In this document: one piece after another, positions 8,981-18,608 of the stretch
Position numbering within the stretch: the stretch's first letter is position 1
How the letters are laid out: each line of letters opens with the position of its first letter
Source of the DNA: an uncultured Flavobacteriaceae bacterium
GTDB lineage: Bacteria > Bacteroidota > Bacteroidia > Flavobacteriales > Flavobacteriaceae
Assembly (NCBI GenBank): GCA_947494825.1
Contig: CANLWN010000004.1
Location: 62,001-126,000, forward strand
DNA: 64,000 bases
Direction of reading: 5' to 3'
The notes under the pieces: generated by a model
The model's database searches: none
What the model was told of the DNA's origin: nothing
The model's input: only the letters and a program-made list of their open reading frames with translations
Program-made: the position numbers and the translations under genes

Positions 8981-9908
8981 CAACACTGTTCTGAAAAGAC
9001 GGAATTTTATACAAAAAACGGTCCTTTCCGGTGGAGCCATTTCACTGGGAGGGACTTTTGCTTTTGGAAGGCGTCCCTTTTCAAAAAAACAGGGGTTCAA
9101 TTTAAAATACGCCCCGCATCTGGGCATGTTTGAGCATCTAGCCGGCAAAGACCCAATTGCCCAGCTACATTTTATGGCCGATCAAGGTTTTACCGCTTTT
9201 GAGGACAACGAAATGCGCAATAGGCCTGTGGACCTGCAAGAGCAAATGGCCAGTACGATGACAACCCGAGGGCTGGAGATGGGTGTTTTCGTTGCGCATA
9301 AAATCTATTGGAAGGAGCCCAATCTGGCTTCCGGCGATATCGAAAAGCGGAACGAGTTTCTCCTTGATATCAAAAAGGCGGTGGACGTGGCCAAACGCGT
9401 AAATGCCAAATGGATGACGGTGGTACCAGGACATACGGACCTCCGTAAATCCCTAGGGTACCAGACCGCCAACGTGGTGGAATCATTGAAACAGGCTTCG
9501 GCCATCTTGGAACCTCATGGACTCACCATGGTCCTTGAACCCTTGAACTTTAGGGACCACCCCGGACTTTTCCTTACCAAATCGCCACAGGCCTATGAAA
9601 TCTGTAGAGCGGTGGACTCCCCTTCCTGCAAAATTCTATTCGATATTTACCACCAGCAGATACAAGAGGGCAACCTGATTCCCAACATGGAAAGCTGCTG
9701 GGATGAAATAGCCTATATCCAAATAGGGGATAATCCCGGGCGCAAGGAACCTACCACCGGGGAAATTAACTACCGCAACCTTTTTAAATTTATCCACGCC
9801 AAAGGGTTCCAAGGTATTTTGGGTATGGAACACGGCAATTCCAAACCGGACAAAGCGGGGGAGCAAGCCGTTATCGATGCCTATAAAAAAGTGGACGATT
9901 TTCTTTGA
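8946..9908 (+). CDS. Hydroxypyruvate-isomerase-like TIM-barrel enzyme, TAT-exported
   Basis: About 320 residues. It has a twin-arginine motif (KRRNFIQK) and a hydrophobic stretch (VLSGGAISLGGTFAFG), then a TIM barrel of the hydroxypyruvate isomerase/AP-endonuclease-2 group. Likely metal and catalytic acids are Glu in LEPLN, Asp in LFDIYHQQ and Glu in GMEHG. I use ATG 8946, which overlaps the previous gene by 35 bases; CTG 8991, just before the twin arginines, is the other candidate. It closes the plus-strand sugar operon. It belongs to a different subfamily from the isomerase at 5475-6473, so the two probably catalyse separate steps. Confidence 0.8.
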   Translation: MNLPAEKPGPYNNTVLKRRNFIQKTVLSGGAISLGGTFAFGRRPFSKKQGFNLKYAPHLGMFEHLAGKDPIAQLHFMADQGFTAFEDNEMRNRPVDLQEQMASTMTTRGLEMGVFVAHKIYWKEPNLASGDIEKRNEFLLDIKKAVDVAKRVNAKWMTVVPGHTDLRKSLGYQTANVVESLKQASAILEPHGLTMVLEPLNFRDHPGLFLTKSPQAYEICRAVDSPSCKILFDIYHQQIQEGNLIPNMESCWDEIAYIQIGDNPGRKEPTTGEINYRNLFKFIHAKGFQGILGMEHGNSKPDKAGEQAVIDAYKKVDDFL

Positions 9909-10202
9909 TTTCCGGCGACCATAGTAATCCCTTAGTTATCAAAACCCTGATTTCCAGTATTTTTTTCTTTTTTAACGTTCCTTTTAGAAAGGTTTCCATA
10001 GGGTCTTCCGTCCTATTATAAAGAAGGCCGCACTTATACTATAATGGTCTATTTGGCCTTTCTATTTGTAAATACACTTAGGGTATTTTGCTTATTTCAG
10101 AAAATAAGCGATAATTCTTTACGATTTTAACATTTTTAGAAATCTATTTCGTCTATTGTTAACGTAAATATAATATAGCCCTAAACTATAGAGAACACAC
10201 AC

Positions 10203-10289
10203 ATGGACAATTATGTCATCTTTTTGGTGATTTACAGTACGTTATTACTGTTTTCGTATGGGGTTGCGAGAATCTATTTAAAAAAATAG
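10203..10289 (+). CDS. Possible 28-residue membrane micro-protein
   Basis: ATG 10203 to TAG 10289 encodes one hydrophobic helix (IFLVIYSTLLLFSYGVA) and a basic tail (RIYLKK), the make-up of a single-span membrane peptide. There is no clear ribosome site and no neighbour in the same transcript. It could be a chance ORF or the remnant of a transporter N-terminus. Confidence 0.3.
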   Translation: MDNYVIFLVIYSTLLLFSYGVARIYLKK

Positions 10290-10469
10290 GTTCCTCCCCA
10301 CTTACCATCCCCAAATTTTCCCCAATGAGCAGTTAGGGCCACTTGGTTTGTGCTTTTTCCACAGCAACCCTGCTCCCCCAACACCATTTCCTTCATAAGG
10401 CATAGTACGCGCAATACGCCTTGTTACCGGTACAGTGCTAATGGGTAGCTGCCCAATAAAGAAAGAAGC

Positions 10470-10500
10470 GAAAACCCCGGTGCTTGGTACCGGGGTTTTC
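10470..10500 (-). terminator. Strong hairpin terminator after nrdA
   Basis: Perfect 12-bp inverted repeat GAAAACCCCGGT / ACCGGGGTTTTC with a 7-base loop, 29 bases past the nrdA stop on the minus strand, followed there by a pyrimidine-rich CGCTTCTTTCTTTATT. Good intrinsic-terminator geometry. Confidence 0.75.
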
Positions 10501-10528
10501 TTAATAAACACTATTATATTGAAATTAA

Positions 10529-13018
10529 CTAAGATCCACACATCAAACAATCATCATCTGCCTGACCTTCCTTTGCCCTGGCGATCATTTCTTTCATCTC
10601 CTCAGGGGTCATGGGCTGTATGTCCGTTTCCTGCTGTTGCGCTATTGGGGTGGTCTGCACCGGCATGGCTACTGCAGCCTCAGTCGCTGGTGGTATGGCT
10701 GCACCAACCTCGGCCTCTGCAGCTACACTGATGGGAACTTCCTTTTTCTTGGTATTGTCCAAGGTAAATTTAATGGCATCTACCGCCGCCTTGGTGCGCA
10801 GATAGTACATCCCGGTTTTTAACCCGCTCTTCCATGCGTAAAAATGCATGGAGGTCAATTTTCCATAATTGGCGTTTTCCATGAACAGGTTCAGGGACTG
10901 GCTTTGATCTATAAAGTACCCGCGCTGTCTGCTCATGTCAATGATATCCTTCATGCTCAGTTCCCAAACGGTCCTGTACAGCTCCTTGATATCCTGTGGG
11001 ATACCATCTAGGTGCTGTATGGAGCCATTGGCACGCATCAATTCCTGTTTTAGGTTCTCGTTCCACAAACCAAGGCGTACCAAATCTTCCAAAAGATGTT
11101 TGTTCACAACAATAAATTCTCCCGAAAGCACCCTTCGCGTATAGATATTGGACGTATACGGTTCAAAGCATTCATTATTGCCCAATATCTGCGAGGTGGA
11201 AGCGGTAGGCATGGGTGCTACCAAAAGGGAGTTTCGCACCCCGTGTTTTTTTACATTTTTTCGCAATTTGTCCCAATCCCAACGTCCGGAAAGCTCCTCG
11301 TCCTTTATGCCCCAAAGGTTGTGCTGAAATTCCCCTTGTGAAATGGGAGAACCTTCGTAAGAAGAGTACACGCCTTCCTCTTTGGCCGCTTCCATGGAAG
11401 CGGTGACCGCAGCAAAATAAAGGGTCTCAAAAATCTCTTGGTTCAAGCTTTTCGCCTCATCACTGGTAAAGGGCAAGCGCAACATGATGAAGGCATCTGC
11501 CAAGCCCTGTACCCCCAAACCTATGGGTCTGTGTCTCATATTGGAGTTTTCGGCCTCCTTTACCGGGTAGTAGTTTCGATCAATGACCCGATTCAGGTTC
11601 TTTGTGACCCGCTTGGTAACCTTAAAAAGTTCTTTGTGATCAAATGCCCCGTTCTTTACGAACATGGGCAGGGCAATGGAAGCCAAATTACAAACGGCAA
11701 CCTCGTCAGGAGAGGTATATTCCAATATTTCCGTGCATAGATTGGAGGATCGTATGGTTCCCAGGTTTTTTTGATTGCTCTTGCGGTTGGCTGCATCCTT
11801 GTACAACATATAGGGGGTACCCGTCTCTATCTGGGATTCCAAAATCTTTTCCCAAAGTTCGCGGGCCCTTACCGTTTTGCGGCCTTTGCCCTCTGCCTCG
11901 TACTTAAGGTAAAGCTCCTCGAACGCCTCACTGTGGTTGGTGAACAGCCCTGGGCACTCGTTGGGGCACATCAGGGTCCACTCGCCATCGGCCTCTACCC
12001 TTTTCATAAAAAGATCCGGAATCCACATGGCATAGAACAAGTCCCGTGCGCGCATTTCTTCCTTCCCGTGGTTCTTTTTCAGATCCAAAAATTCAAAAAT
12101 ATCTGCATGCCAGGGTTCCACGTAAATTGCAAAGCTTCCCTTGCGTTTGCCACCACCCTGGTCCACGTATCGGGCCGTATCATTAAAAACCTGTAACATG
12201 GGCACAATGCCGTTAGAGGTTCCGTTGGTACCCGCAATGTAGGAACCTGTGGCCCTAATATTATGGATAGAAAGTCCTATACCGCCAGCAGACTGTGAGA
12301 TTTTAGCCGTCTGCTTCAAGGTGTCGTAAATGCCGTCTATGCTATCGTCCTTCATGGCCAATAAAAAGCAGGAGGACATTTGCGGTTTTGGGGTGCCCGA
12401 GTTAAAGAGGGTGGGTGTGGCGTGGGTAAAATACTTTTTGGACATGAGTTCATAGGTCTCAATGACCGCGTCCAGGTCGTCCAAATGAATGCCCACGGAA
12501 ACCCGCATCAACATATGTTGGGGGCGCTCCGCAATCTGCCCGTTCAGTTTTAACAAATACGAGCGCTCCAAAGTTTTAAAACCGAAATAATCGTAGCCAA
12601 AATCGCGGTTGTAGATAATGGTGGAATCGAGCGTTTCCGCGTTCTCGGAAATCACCTTGTAGACCTCATCCGATAGCAAAGGTGCCTTTTTGCCCGTTCT
12701 GGGATTTACGTACTTGTACAGGTCCTTCATAGTTTCCGAGAAGGACTTTTTTGTGTTCTTATGTAGATTGGAGACAGAAATACGGGCGGCCAATTTTGCG
12801 TAATCGGGATGGGTGGTGGTCATGGTAGCAGCTATCTCCGCGGCAAGGTTGTCCAGTTCGGAGGTCGTAACCCCGTCGTACAATCCCTCAATAACCCGCA
12901 TGGTGACCTTTAAGGGGTCTACCAGCCCATTGAGTCCATAACATAATTTTCGTACTCTGGCGGTAATCTTATCGAACATTACCAGCTCTTTTCTTCCATC
13001 TCTTTTTACTACATACAT
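10529..13018 (-). CDS. nrdA: Ribonucleoside-diphosphate reductase, alpha subunit (class Ia)
   Basis: 829 residues. An N-terminal ATP-cone ([18 protein letters not shown]) for allosteric control is followed by the barrel with the reducible Cys in [11 protein letters not shown], the thiyl Cys in SSNLCTEI and its partner in [10 protein letters not shown]. The substrate-site signature [15 protein letters not shown] is present. The C-terminus CLMCGS is the mobile CxxC that receives electrons from thioredoxin or glutaredoxin. Before it lies an unusually long Ala/Pro/Gln-rich linker. It reduces ribonucleoside diphosphates together with NrdB, encoded 127 bases upstream on the same strand. Confidence 0.97.
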   Translation of the reverse strand: MYVVKRDGRKELVMFDKITARVRKLCYGLNGLVDPLKVTMRVIEGLYDGVTTSELDNLAAEIAATMTTTHPDYAKLAARISVSNLHKNTKKSFSETMKDLYKYVNPRTGKKAPLLSDEVYKVISENAETLDSTIIYNRDFGYDYFGFKTLERSYLLKLNGQIAERPQHMLMRVSVGIHLDDLDAVIETYELMSKKYFTHATPTLFNSGTPKPQMSSCFLLAMKDDSIDGIYDTLKQTAKISQSAGGIGLSIHNIRATGSYIAGTNGTSNGIVPMLQVFNDTARYVDQGGGKRKGSFAIYVEPWHADIFEFLDLKKNHGKEEMRARDLFYAMWIPDLFMKRVEADGEWTLMCPNECPGLFTNHSEAFEELYLKYEAEGKGRKTVRARELWEKILESQIETGTPYMLYKDAANRKSNQKNLGTIRSSNLCTEILEYTSPDEVAVCNLASIALPMFVKNGAFDHKELFKVTKRVTKNLNRVIDRNYYPVKEAENSNMRHRPIGLGVQGLADAFIMLRLPFTSDEAKSLNQEIFETLYFAAVTASMEAAKEEGVYSSYEGSPISQGEFQHNLWGIKDEELSGRWDWDKLRKNVKKHGVRNSLLVAPMPTASTSQILGNNECFEPYTSNIYTRRVLSGEFIVVNKHLLEDLVRLGLWNENLKQELMRANGSIQHLDGIPQDIKELYRTVWELSMKDIIDMSRQRGYFIDQSQSLNLFMENANYGKLTSMHFYAWKSGLKTGMYYLRTKAAVDAIKFTLDNTKKKEVPISVAAEAEVGAAIPPATEAAVAMPVQTTPIAQQQETDIQPMTPEEMKEMIARAKEGQADDDCLMCGS

Positions 13019-13102
13019 GTTGCTACAATTGTTTTGGTGATACGTCGGGTTCCTTCAAATCAGAATGTTAAAAAATTAACACTTTGTATTATGGTCGTAA
13101 AA

Positions 13103-13123
13103 ACCCCTCAGGGGTGAAGGGGT
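13103..13123. other. Small hairpin in the nrdB-nrdA gap
   Basis: ACCCCT / AGGGGT with a 9-base loop inside the 127-bp spacer between nrdB and nrdA. It could tune the ratio of the two subunits by partial termination or RNA processing; there is no clear T run. Confidence 0.35.
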
Positions 13124-13145
13124 CAATTCGTTAAAATGCCTTGGT

Positions 13146-14132
13146 TTAAAAATCCGCGTCGAAGCTGATTTTCTGGGCGTCTGTGTCTTTTTCTTTGTTG
13201 AGCACACCTGCCTTTTGATATTCGGAAACCCTTTTCTCGAAGAAATTGGTCTTCCCTTGCAGGGAAATCATATCCATAAAGTCAAAAGGATTTGTGGAGT
13301 TGTAGACCTTAGCACAGCCCAATTCCACCAACAACCTGTCTGTCACAAATTCCAAATACTGGGTCATAAGTTTGGCATTCATTCCGATAAGGCTTACCGG
13401 AAGTGACTCGGTTATAAATTCCCTTTCTATGTTCAGGGCATCCACCAGAATGTCTGTTATACGCTCTTTGGGCACCTGATTCACCAAATGATGGGTATGT
13501 AGGTGTACCGCATAATCACAGTGCATCCCCTCATCCCTTGAAATCAATTCATTGGAAAACGTGAGGCCGGGCATCAACCCTCTCTTTTTTAACCAAAAAA
13601 TGGAACAAAAGGCTCCAGAAAAGAAAATGCCTTCTACTGCTGCAAAAGCGATCAAGCGTTCCGCAAAACTTGGAGAATCGATCCATTTTAGGGCCCAATC
13701 TGCCTTTTTCTTGATGGCGGGGAAATTTTCAATGGCCTTGAAAAGAATGTTTTTTTCCTTTTCATCCTTTACATAGGTGTCGATCAAAAGGGAATAGGTT
13801 TCCGAGTGGATATTCTCCATCATGATTTGGAAGCCATAGAAAAATTTAGCTTCGGAGTATTGCACTTCGTTTACAAAGTTCTCGGCTAAATTTTCATTGA
13901 CGATACCATCCGAAGCGGCAAAAAAAGCAAGGATATGTTTTATGAAATAGCGTTCATCCGTATTGAGCTTATCGCTCCAATCCACCAAATCCTGTTGAAG
14001 ATCTATTTCTTCGGCAGTCCAAAAGCAAGCCTCGCATTTTTTGTACCATTCCCATAAATCGTGGTGCTGAATGGGGAATATTACAAATCTATCTTCATTT
14101 TCTGCTAGGATGGGCTCTACGGCTGTTGACAT
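13146..14132 (-). CDS. nrdB: Ribonucleoside-diphosphate reductase, beta subunit (class Ia)
   Basis: 328 residues, the normal length of NrdB. Di-iron ligands are visible in VDWSDKL, in [10 protein letters not shown] (Glu, His and, four residues after the His, the radical Tyr) and in [14 protein letters not shown] (Glu and His of the second half). Presence of that Tyr marks a tyrosyl-radical class Ia enzyme rather than the Tyr-less subclass. The C-terminal acidic/hydrophobic tail would dock to NrdA. It is first in the nrdB-nrdA transcription unit. I found no NrdR-box pair upstream. Confidence 0.96.
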   Translation of the reverse strand: MSTAVEPILAENEDRFVIFPIQHHDLWEWYKKCEACFWTAEEIDLQQDLVDWSDKLNTDERYFIKHILAFFAASDGIVNENLAENFVNEVQYSEAKFFYGFQIMMENIHSETYSLLIDTYVKDEKEKNILFKAIENFPAIKKKADWALKWIDSPSFAERLIAFAAVEGIFFSGAFCSIFWLKKRGLMPGLTFSNELISRDEGMHCDYAVHLHTHHLVNQVPKERITDILVDALNIEREFITESLPVSLIGMNAKLMTQYLEFVTDRLLVELGCAKVYNSTNPFDFMDMISLQGKTNFFEKRVSEYQKAGVLNKEKDTDAQKISFDADF

Positions 14133-14701
14133 GGTTCTTTTATGGTTTTAGTGTTCTTGTGTGCTTATTTAGGTTGAAACTTACCTTGCGGTAGGGACTA
14201 ACAAAGATTGGAAAATGTGTTCGATTTCTAAAGCCTGTTTTACGTTTTAAGTCACAAAGTTTTTAACACAAGATGTTGAAATCTAGGTTCGCAAGTGATG
14301 TTTATTGTGGTTGTCCGAGGATTGCATTTTGTATTAATTCTGCCCCTGGGATGAACAGAAAAAAATAAACCAAAAAGTATAATAAATGATACTCTTTGGT
14401 CTTAATGCTTTGGCACTTACGCCTACTTCAGAAATGTACTACCAAACTGTACGGCCCATCCGATGAATCAAAATTTATAATCACTAAAATTGAACTTGCT
14501 GATTTAGGTAGTTCCCCCGAAACCTAATAACCGAGCAAATTTCCCTAACAAACAAGTTGGTAAGGCTGTCCAATTTCTTGTAATTCCATCAGTTGGGATA
14601 GTTATCACACACAAGGACATGTTGTGATGTACAACATGCCGTTCCCAAGGCCGTACGTAATAGTCTGGCAGTTTCATAATATAGTCAATGGCAATAGCTC
14701 T
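14133..14701. other. 569-bp intergenic region with one inverted repeat
   Basis: Contains the leader of nrdB (right side of that gene) and the 3' flank of the hypothetical gene at 14702. One perfect 8-bp inverted repeat, CATGTTGT-GATGT-ACAACATG, lies at 14618-14638. It may be the terminator or mRNA end of the 15506-14702 gene pair; no T run follows. Nothing else was recognised. Confidence 0.5.
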
Positions 14702-15301
14702 TTATTTTTTTTCATTTTGTCGTATCGCAGTAAAATTTCCGGTCAGGTTGATCGTTTTACCGTTTGCGTTCTGCAACCTTATTTCCATGGAACCCTGCAA
14801 ATAATCAGCTTCTATGGAACGAATGCTTATTTTTCCCCTTTGTGCAAAAAAGGGCAATTCGCCCCATTTCTTGACGTTGGCGAATCCGAAGACCCCATCA
14901 AAGTAATTCAAAAAGCCGTCTATGCTACCTGGCACCCTATAGGTGCCGGCCGTAATTGGTTCCGATTGGTTTTGTTGTGAAATCAAAAAACCCAGGTCAT
15001 GGTGCGATTCCCCATCATTGCCTTTTAGGTTTAACTTCAAGGTAGCGAAGGGCGTTCCGTCGCTGGCCGTTTCCTGTGCAATCTCAAAGGCTACTCCCCC
15101 GGTGAGTTCCACATTAAAGTCCCCGGTTGCCCTAATCGAATAATTGCCCGCTATAGGGCTGTCCCCCAGCATGGCTGAAGCATCCTCATGTGTAGTATAG
15201 GAAGTAAAGAGTGTGAGAATGGCAACCCAAAGACCTATATTGGCGATTCGGGTCATTCCATATAACAGGGCCGGTTCTTTTTGTATCAATGCGGTCACCA
15301 T
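14702..15301 (-). CDS. Hypothetical exported protein
   Basis: 199 residues from the first ATG; Met16 (MTRIANIGLWVAILTLF) gives a more convincing signal-peptide start. The rest is beta-rich and ends in repeated polar strands (SMEIRLQNANGKTINLTGNF). I do not recognise a family. It lies one base after the 67-codon gene on the same strand, so the two form a pair of unknown exported or membrane-anchored proteins. Confidence 0.6.
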   Translation of the reverse strand: MVTALIQKEPALLYGMTRIANIGLWVAILTLFTSYTTHEDASAMLGDSPIAGNYSIRATGDFNVELTGGVAFEIAQETASDGTPFATLKLNLKGNDGESHHDLGFLISQQNQSEPITAGTYRVPGSIDGFLNYFDGVFGFANVKKWGELPFFAQRGKISIRSIEADYLQGSMEIRLQNANGKTINLTGNFTAIRQNEKK

Positions 15302-15302
15302 T

Positions 15303-15506
15303 TTATTTCACTATTTGGGTTTCCTTCGTCGTTTCTCCCCCGGCTAGCAAATCATGGCCCTCATTTTGCTCCAAGGCAATTTGATCATTTGCGCTAAAAA
15401 CAGCTCGGTCCGTTTCATCCGTTAACGCTGCTATAAGCAATGTAATCACCAATAGGGCAAAGAGAAAAATACATTTTTTCATGGCATCGGTTTTAGCGTT
15501 CTTCAA
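15303..15506 (-). CDS. Small hypothetical membrane or exported protein
   Basis: 67 residues with one hydrophobic helix (CIFLFALLVITLLIAALT) after a short basic N-terminus, then an acidic polar tail. The start may be Met9. It is upstream of, and one base from, the 199-codon hypothetical gene, suggesting cotranscription. No homologous family recognised. Confidence 0.5.
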   Translation of the reverse strand: MKNAKTDAMKKCIFLFALLVITLLIAALTDETDRAVFSANDQIALEQNEGHDLLAGGETTKETQIVK

Positions 15507-15890
15507 AAAATCCCGATTGTAGGGAATTTAAATCATAATCAGCAATACGCGTACAGCTTATTATAATTTGGTCATTTTAGGTCTTACTAAAGTAGGATGA
15601 TCAGGGCCTTTGAAATTGCACAGATGTATAAATGGTAATAAATGCTGTATAAACGGCAAAAATATGTGGGATGCAGCACAATATGTATATGTTTGATTGT
15701 CAATGTGTTATATAATTTTCAACACCTTATCACTTAAACTGCCAAAGCTTAGGGCCCCCACCCAAAAATTTCCATGCTGCCTGTCCTACAGCATTTTTTG
15801 CCAACCACACGCCAAACGGCCCCATTGGCACATTTTTTTTGAATGCATTCCCCCCTATACTCTAATTTTGACTAACTTAACCCTGTAGTT
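15507..15890. other. 384-bp divergent intergenic region
   Basis: Lies between the divergent small hypothetical gene and the LytTR regulator. The right end carries a good flavobacterial promoter (listed separately). The rest is AT-rich; a 63-codon frame at 15697-15888 has no coding character. No RNA gene recognised. Confidence 0.5.
15838..15870 (+). promoter_or_regulatory. Bacteroidota-type promoter of the LytTR gene
   Basis: TTTG at 15838-15841, 21-base spacer, TAATTTTG at 15863-15870, matching the TTG-N17-23-TAnnTTTG pattern. Predicted transcription start is about 13 bases before the ATG at 15891. Confidence 0.55.
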
Positions 15891-16625
15891 ATGTTAGAAG
15901 CAGTTATAGTAGATGATGAAATTAAGGCCCTCCAGAGTCTTTCATGGGAGCTGACCAACTTTAGCGATGAAATCAACGTGGTTGCCTCCTTTACGGACCC
16001 TTTTGAGGCCCTGGCGCATTTGGAAAAGAATTCGCCCGACTGTCTCTTCTTGGACATTGAAATGCCCACCATGGATGGTTTTCAGTTTATTCAAAAACTG
16101 AACAATAAAAATTTTCCCGTGGTCATCACCACCGCCTACAACCAGTACGCCATAAAAGCCCTAAAGAACGAGGCGATAGATTATCTCCTAAAACCCATTG
16201 ATACGGACGATCTGAAAGACACCATCGTAAAAATCAGAAAATACAACTCCAAAAATTATACGGCGGAGCGCTTGGAAAAGATTTTGCTGAACTTCAATTC
16301 CAATTCCATACATAAGAAAATTACCATCAACACGGATGGCAAACTGGTCTTTCTGGAAAGTGATGATATCCTATATGCCGAATCGGATGGTAATTACAGT
16401 ACCATTTATTTGGCGGACGGACATAAAATTGTACTTACCAAAAAACTAAAGGAAGTAAACGAGCTCCTACCCCAGGATTCTTTTTTCAGAATCCACAATT
16501 CCTACATAATCAACCTCAATAAAATAAAAGAATTTCTTAAAACAGATGGATATGTTGTTTTGCAGTCCAATCACAAAATACCGGTATCCAGGCAAAAAAA
16601 ATCCGATTTTTTGGATTTGCTCTAA
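15891..16625 (+). CDS. LytTR family response regulator
   Basis: 244 residues. The receiver domain (about 1-120) has the acidic pocket D8/D9, phospho-acceptor D55 in LFLDIEMPTMDG, Thr in ITTAY and Lys in YLLKPI. The LytTR DNA-binding domain fills the C-terminal 100 residues (ILYAESDGNYSTIYL, FRIHNSYIINLNKI). The histidine kinase gene follows after 24 bases, so they form a two-component pair. LytTR proteins bind direct repeats at promoters; the targets are unknown. Confidence 0.94.
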   Translation: MLEAVIVDDEIKALQSLSWELTNFSDEINVVASFTDPFEALAHLEKNSPDCLFLDIEMPTMDGFQFIQKLNNKNFPVVITTAYNQYAIKALKNEAIDYLLKPIDTDDLKDTIVKIRKYNSKNYTAERLEKILLNFNSNSIHKKITINTDGKLVFLESDDILYAESDGNYSTIYLADGHKIVLTKKLKEVNELLPQDSFFRIHNSYIINLNKIKEFLKTDGYVVLQSNHKIPVSRQKKSDFLDLL

Positions 16626-16649
16626 TCCCGCTTTAAGCAATTTTCCCTA

Positions 16650-18608
16650 ATGATCAGGAAATTCCCCCTAAAGAAAAACGCAATTCCCAGGAGGTCCCTT
16701 CTTTCCCTGCTCATTTTTCTTTCCTTCCATTTTGGAAATGCACAGAACATCCCTCAAGAATTTGTAGATCAGGTAGACTCGCTCATCCAAGCCGCCCCAC
16801 GCACTTATCGCGAGCTCGATGCCGTGCTAAGGCCCAATAGGCGGGATACGCTGCTCATGTACTATTTTGTAAGGGCCAGTGCGGAACAAAACTATTTGGA
16901 CGGGCAATCCTACGCCCTAAACCAACTGGGCACCAAATACCGAAACATCTCACAATACGTAAAGGCGGTAAGTTTACACAAGGAAGCCTTGGAGGCGGCC
17001 ATTGAAGCCGATAATATTGAATTTCGCGTTTTTAGCCTCAACATGCTCGGGGTGGTCTATAGAAGAAACGATGCCATAAAGACCGCACTGGACTACAACC
17101 AAGAAGCCTTGGAACTGGCAGAGACCATTGAAAATCCTTCCATTGGAATAAAGAGGAGCATCAATGTATCCCTGAACAGCATCGGTAACATTTACCAAAC
17201 GCTGAAACAGTACGATTTGGCAATCGCACAATTCAGAAGGTCCATGAAACTGGAAGAAGAGCTCGGCAATATCCGTGGCTTGGCGGTAAACTATCAGAAC
17301 ATCGGGGAATGCTTGGAAGAACAGGGCAAACTGGAGGAAGCACTGGAAAGTTACCAGATCGCGCTGGAATACGACAAGGAAATCGCCTCCGAAGTAGGCC
17401 AGGTCATCTGTTTGAACAGTATTGCGCAGGTGTTCATTAAACAAAATAAGCCCCAAGAGGCGCTCCAAATCCTGGAGCCGGCCCTGGTGGCTTCCGAAGC
17501 CACCCGCGACATGCATGTTACTTCCCTGGTTTACGTTAACTTGGGTTGGGCCCTGATGCATTTAAAACAATACGATGCCGCGGAAAAAAGACTGCTCCAA
17601 GGTTTGGACATCGCCAACAAGTACAACTTCCCCAGAAGCATCTCCAAGAGTTATACGCTGTTATCTGACCTGGCCGATCGCAAGGGCGACTTTAAAAACG
17701 CCTTTGAATACTACAAAAAAGCCGAGCTATTTGATGAAAAAGTGACCAACGAGCTCAACCTGCGCTATGTGAACGATATGATCATCCGCTATGATACGGA
17801 GAAAAAAAGCAATCAAATTGAAGTTCTGGCCAAAGAAAATGAGATCGTTAAATTAAAATTGCGAAAGAACCGCACGTCCCTGCTGGTAGGCGGTTTTGCC
17901 CTAGCCTTGATGGCCGGAATACTCTATATTCTGTACCGACAATATCAGCTTAAGAACGAAAAAAAGGTATTGACCTTGGAACAAAGTATGCTGCGAAGCC
18001 AAATGAATCCGCATTTTTTGTTCAATTCCCTGAATTCCATCAAACTTTACATTATCAACAACGAACAAAAGAACGCGGTACATTACCTGAACAAGTTTTC
18101 AAAACTGGTGCGCAAGATCCTTGAAGCCTCTTCCCTAAAAGAAATCCCCTTGGCAGAGGAACTGGAAACCGTGGAGCTCTATATGAACATTGAAAATATC
18201 CGCTTTTCCAATGAAATCAATTTTGAGATCCATATTAGCGATGACCTGGACCCACACACCATCAAAATCCCCTCCCTAATATTGCAGCCCTTTTTGGAAA
18301 ATGCGCTATGGCATGGCCTTTCGTCCAAGGAGGGGGACAAGTCTGTATCCATTCACATTGACCGAGGGGACCAGCAGTTTATTGATATTTCCATTATGGA
18401 TAACGGTGTAGGGCGGGAAGTGGCCGAAAAAATCAAGCAAAGAAAGGTGCTAAAACGGAAATCTGTCGGGATCGATATTACCAAGGAACGTTTGGCCAAC
18501 TTCTCCAAGGATTACGAAAATTCCTTTGATGTGAAAATTGTAGACCTTTATGATGAAGACGGCGAGCCCCAAGGGACAAAGGTGGTGTTGCGGATTCCTA
18601 CTGTTTAG
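16650..18608 (+). CDS. TPR-containing sensor histidine kinase (His_kinase/LytS type)
   Basis: 652 residues: a signal peptide (LLSLLIFLSFHFGNAQ), roughly 320 residues of tetratricopeptide repeats in the periplasm, a coiled segment, one membrane helix (LLVGGFALALMAGILYILY, about residues 411-430), then a short coil and the His_kinase core. The phospho-His is in SQMNPHFLFNSLNSIKLY; the ATPase has FLENALWHGL and DNGVGR. TPR repeats outside the cell are the common flavobacterial sensor form, probably sensing a protein partner. The 3' end overlaps the convergent DUF3109 gene by 11 bases. Confidence 0.93.
   Translation: MIRKFPLKKNAIPRRSLLSLLIFLSFHFGNAQNIPQEFVDQVDSLIQAAPRTYRELDAVLRPNRRDTLLMYYFVRASAEQNYLDGQSYALNQLGTKYRNISQYVKAVSLHKEALEAAIEADNIEFRVFSLNMLGVVYRRNDAIKTALDYNQEALELAETIENPSIGIKRSINVSLNSIGNIYQTLKQYDLAIAQFRRSMKLEEELGNIRGLAVNYQNIGECLEEQGKLEEALESYQIALEYDKEIASEVGQVICLNSIAQVFIKQNKPQEALQILEPALVASEATRDMHVTSLVYVNLGWALMHLKQYDAAEKRLLQGLDIANKYNFPRSISKSYTLLSDLADRKGDFKNAFEYYKKAELFDEKVTNELNLRYVNDMIIRYDTEKKSNQIEVLAKENEIVKLKLRKNRTSLLVGGFALALMAGILYILYRQYQLKNEKKVLTLEQSMLRSQMNPHFLFNSLNSIKLYIINNEQKNAVHYLNKFSKLVRKILEASSLKEIPLAEELETVELYMNIENIRFSNEINFEIHISDDLDPHTIKIPSLILQPFLENALWHGLSSKEGDKSVSIHIDRGDQQFIDISIMDNGVGREVAEKIKQRKVLKRKSVGIDITKERLANFSKDYENSFDVKIVDLYDEDGEPQGTKVVLRIPTV

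Larger units (their letters stand above)
9909..10528. other. 620-bp intergenic region
   Basis: AT-rich gap between the sugar operon (ends 9908) and nrdA (ends 10529, opposite strand). It holds one possible 28-codon ORF and the nrdA terminator, listed separately. No RNA gene, repeat array or mobile element was recognised in the remainder. Confidence 0.6.

Noticed and set aside
13103-13123. nrdB-nrdA hairpin as a remnant end of the DUF559-type module
   Set aside because: It shares only AACCCCTCA with the right terminal repeat; too short to support common origin.
14133-14400. NrdR boxes upstream of nrdB
   Set aside because: No pair of 16-bp NrdR-like palindromes could be found; AACACAAGATGTT alone is too weak.
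15697-15888. 63-codon plus-strand ORF before the LytTR gene
   Set aside because: It runs through the promoter and has no coding character or family resemblance.
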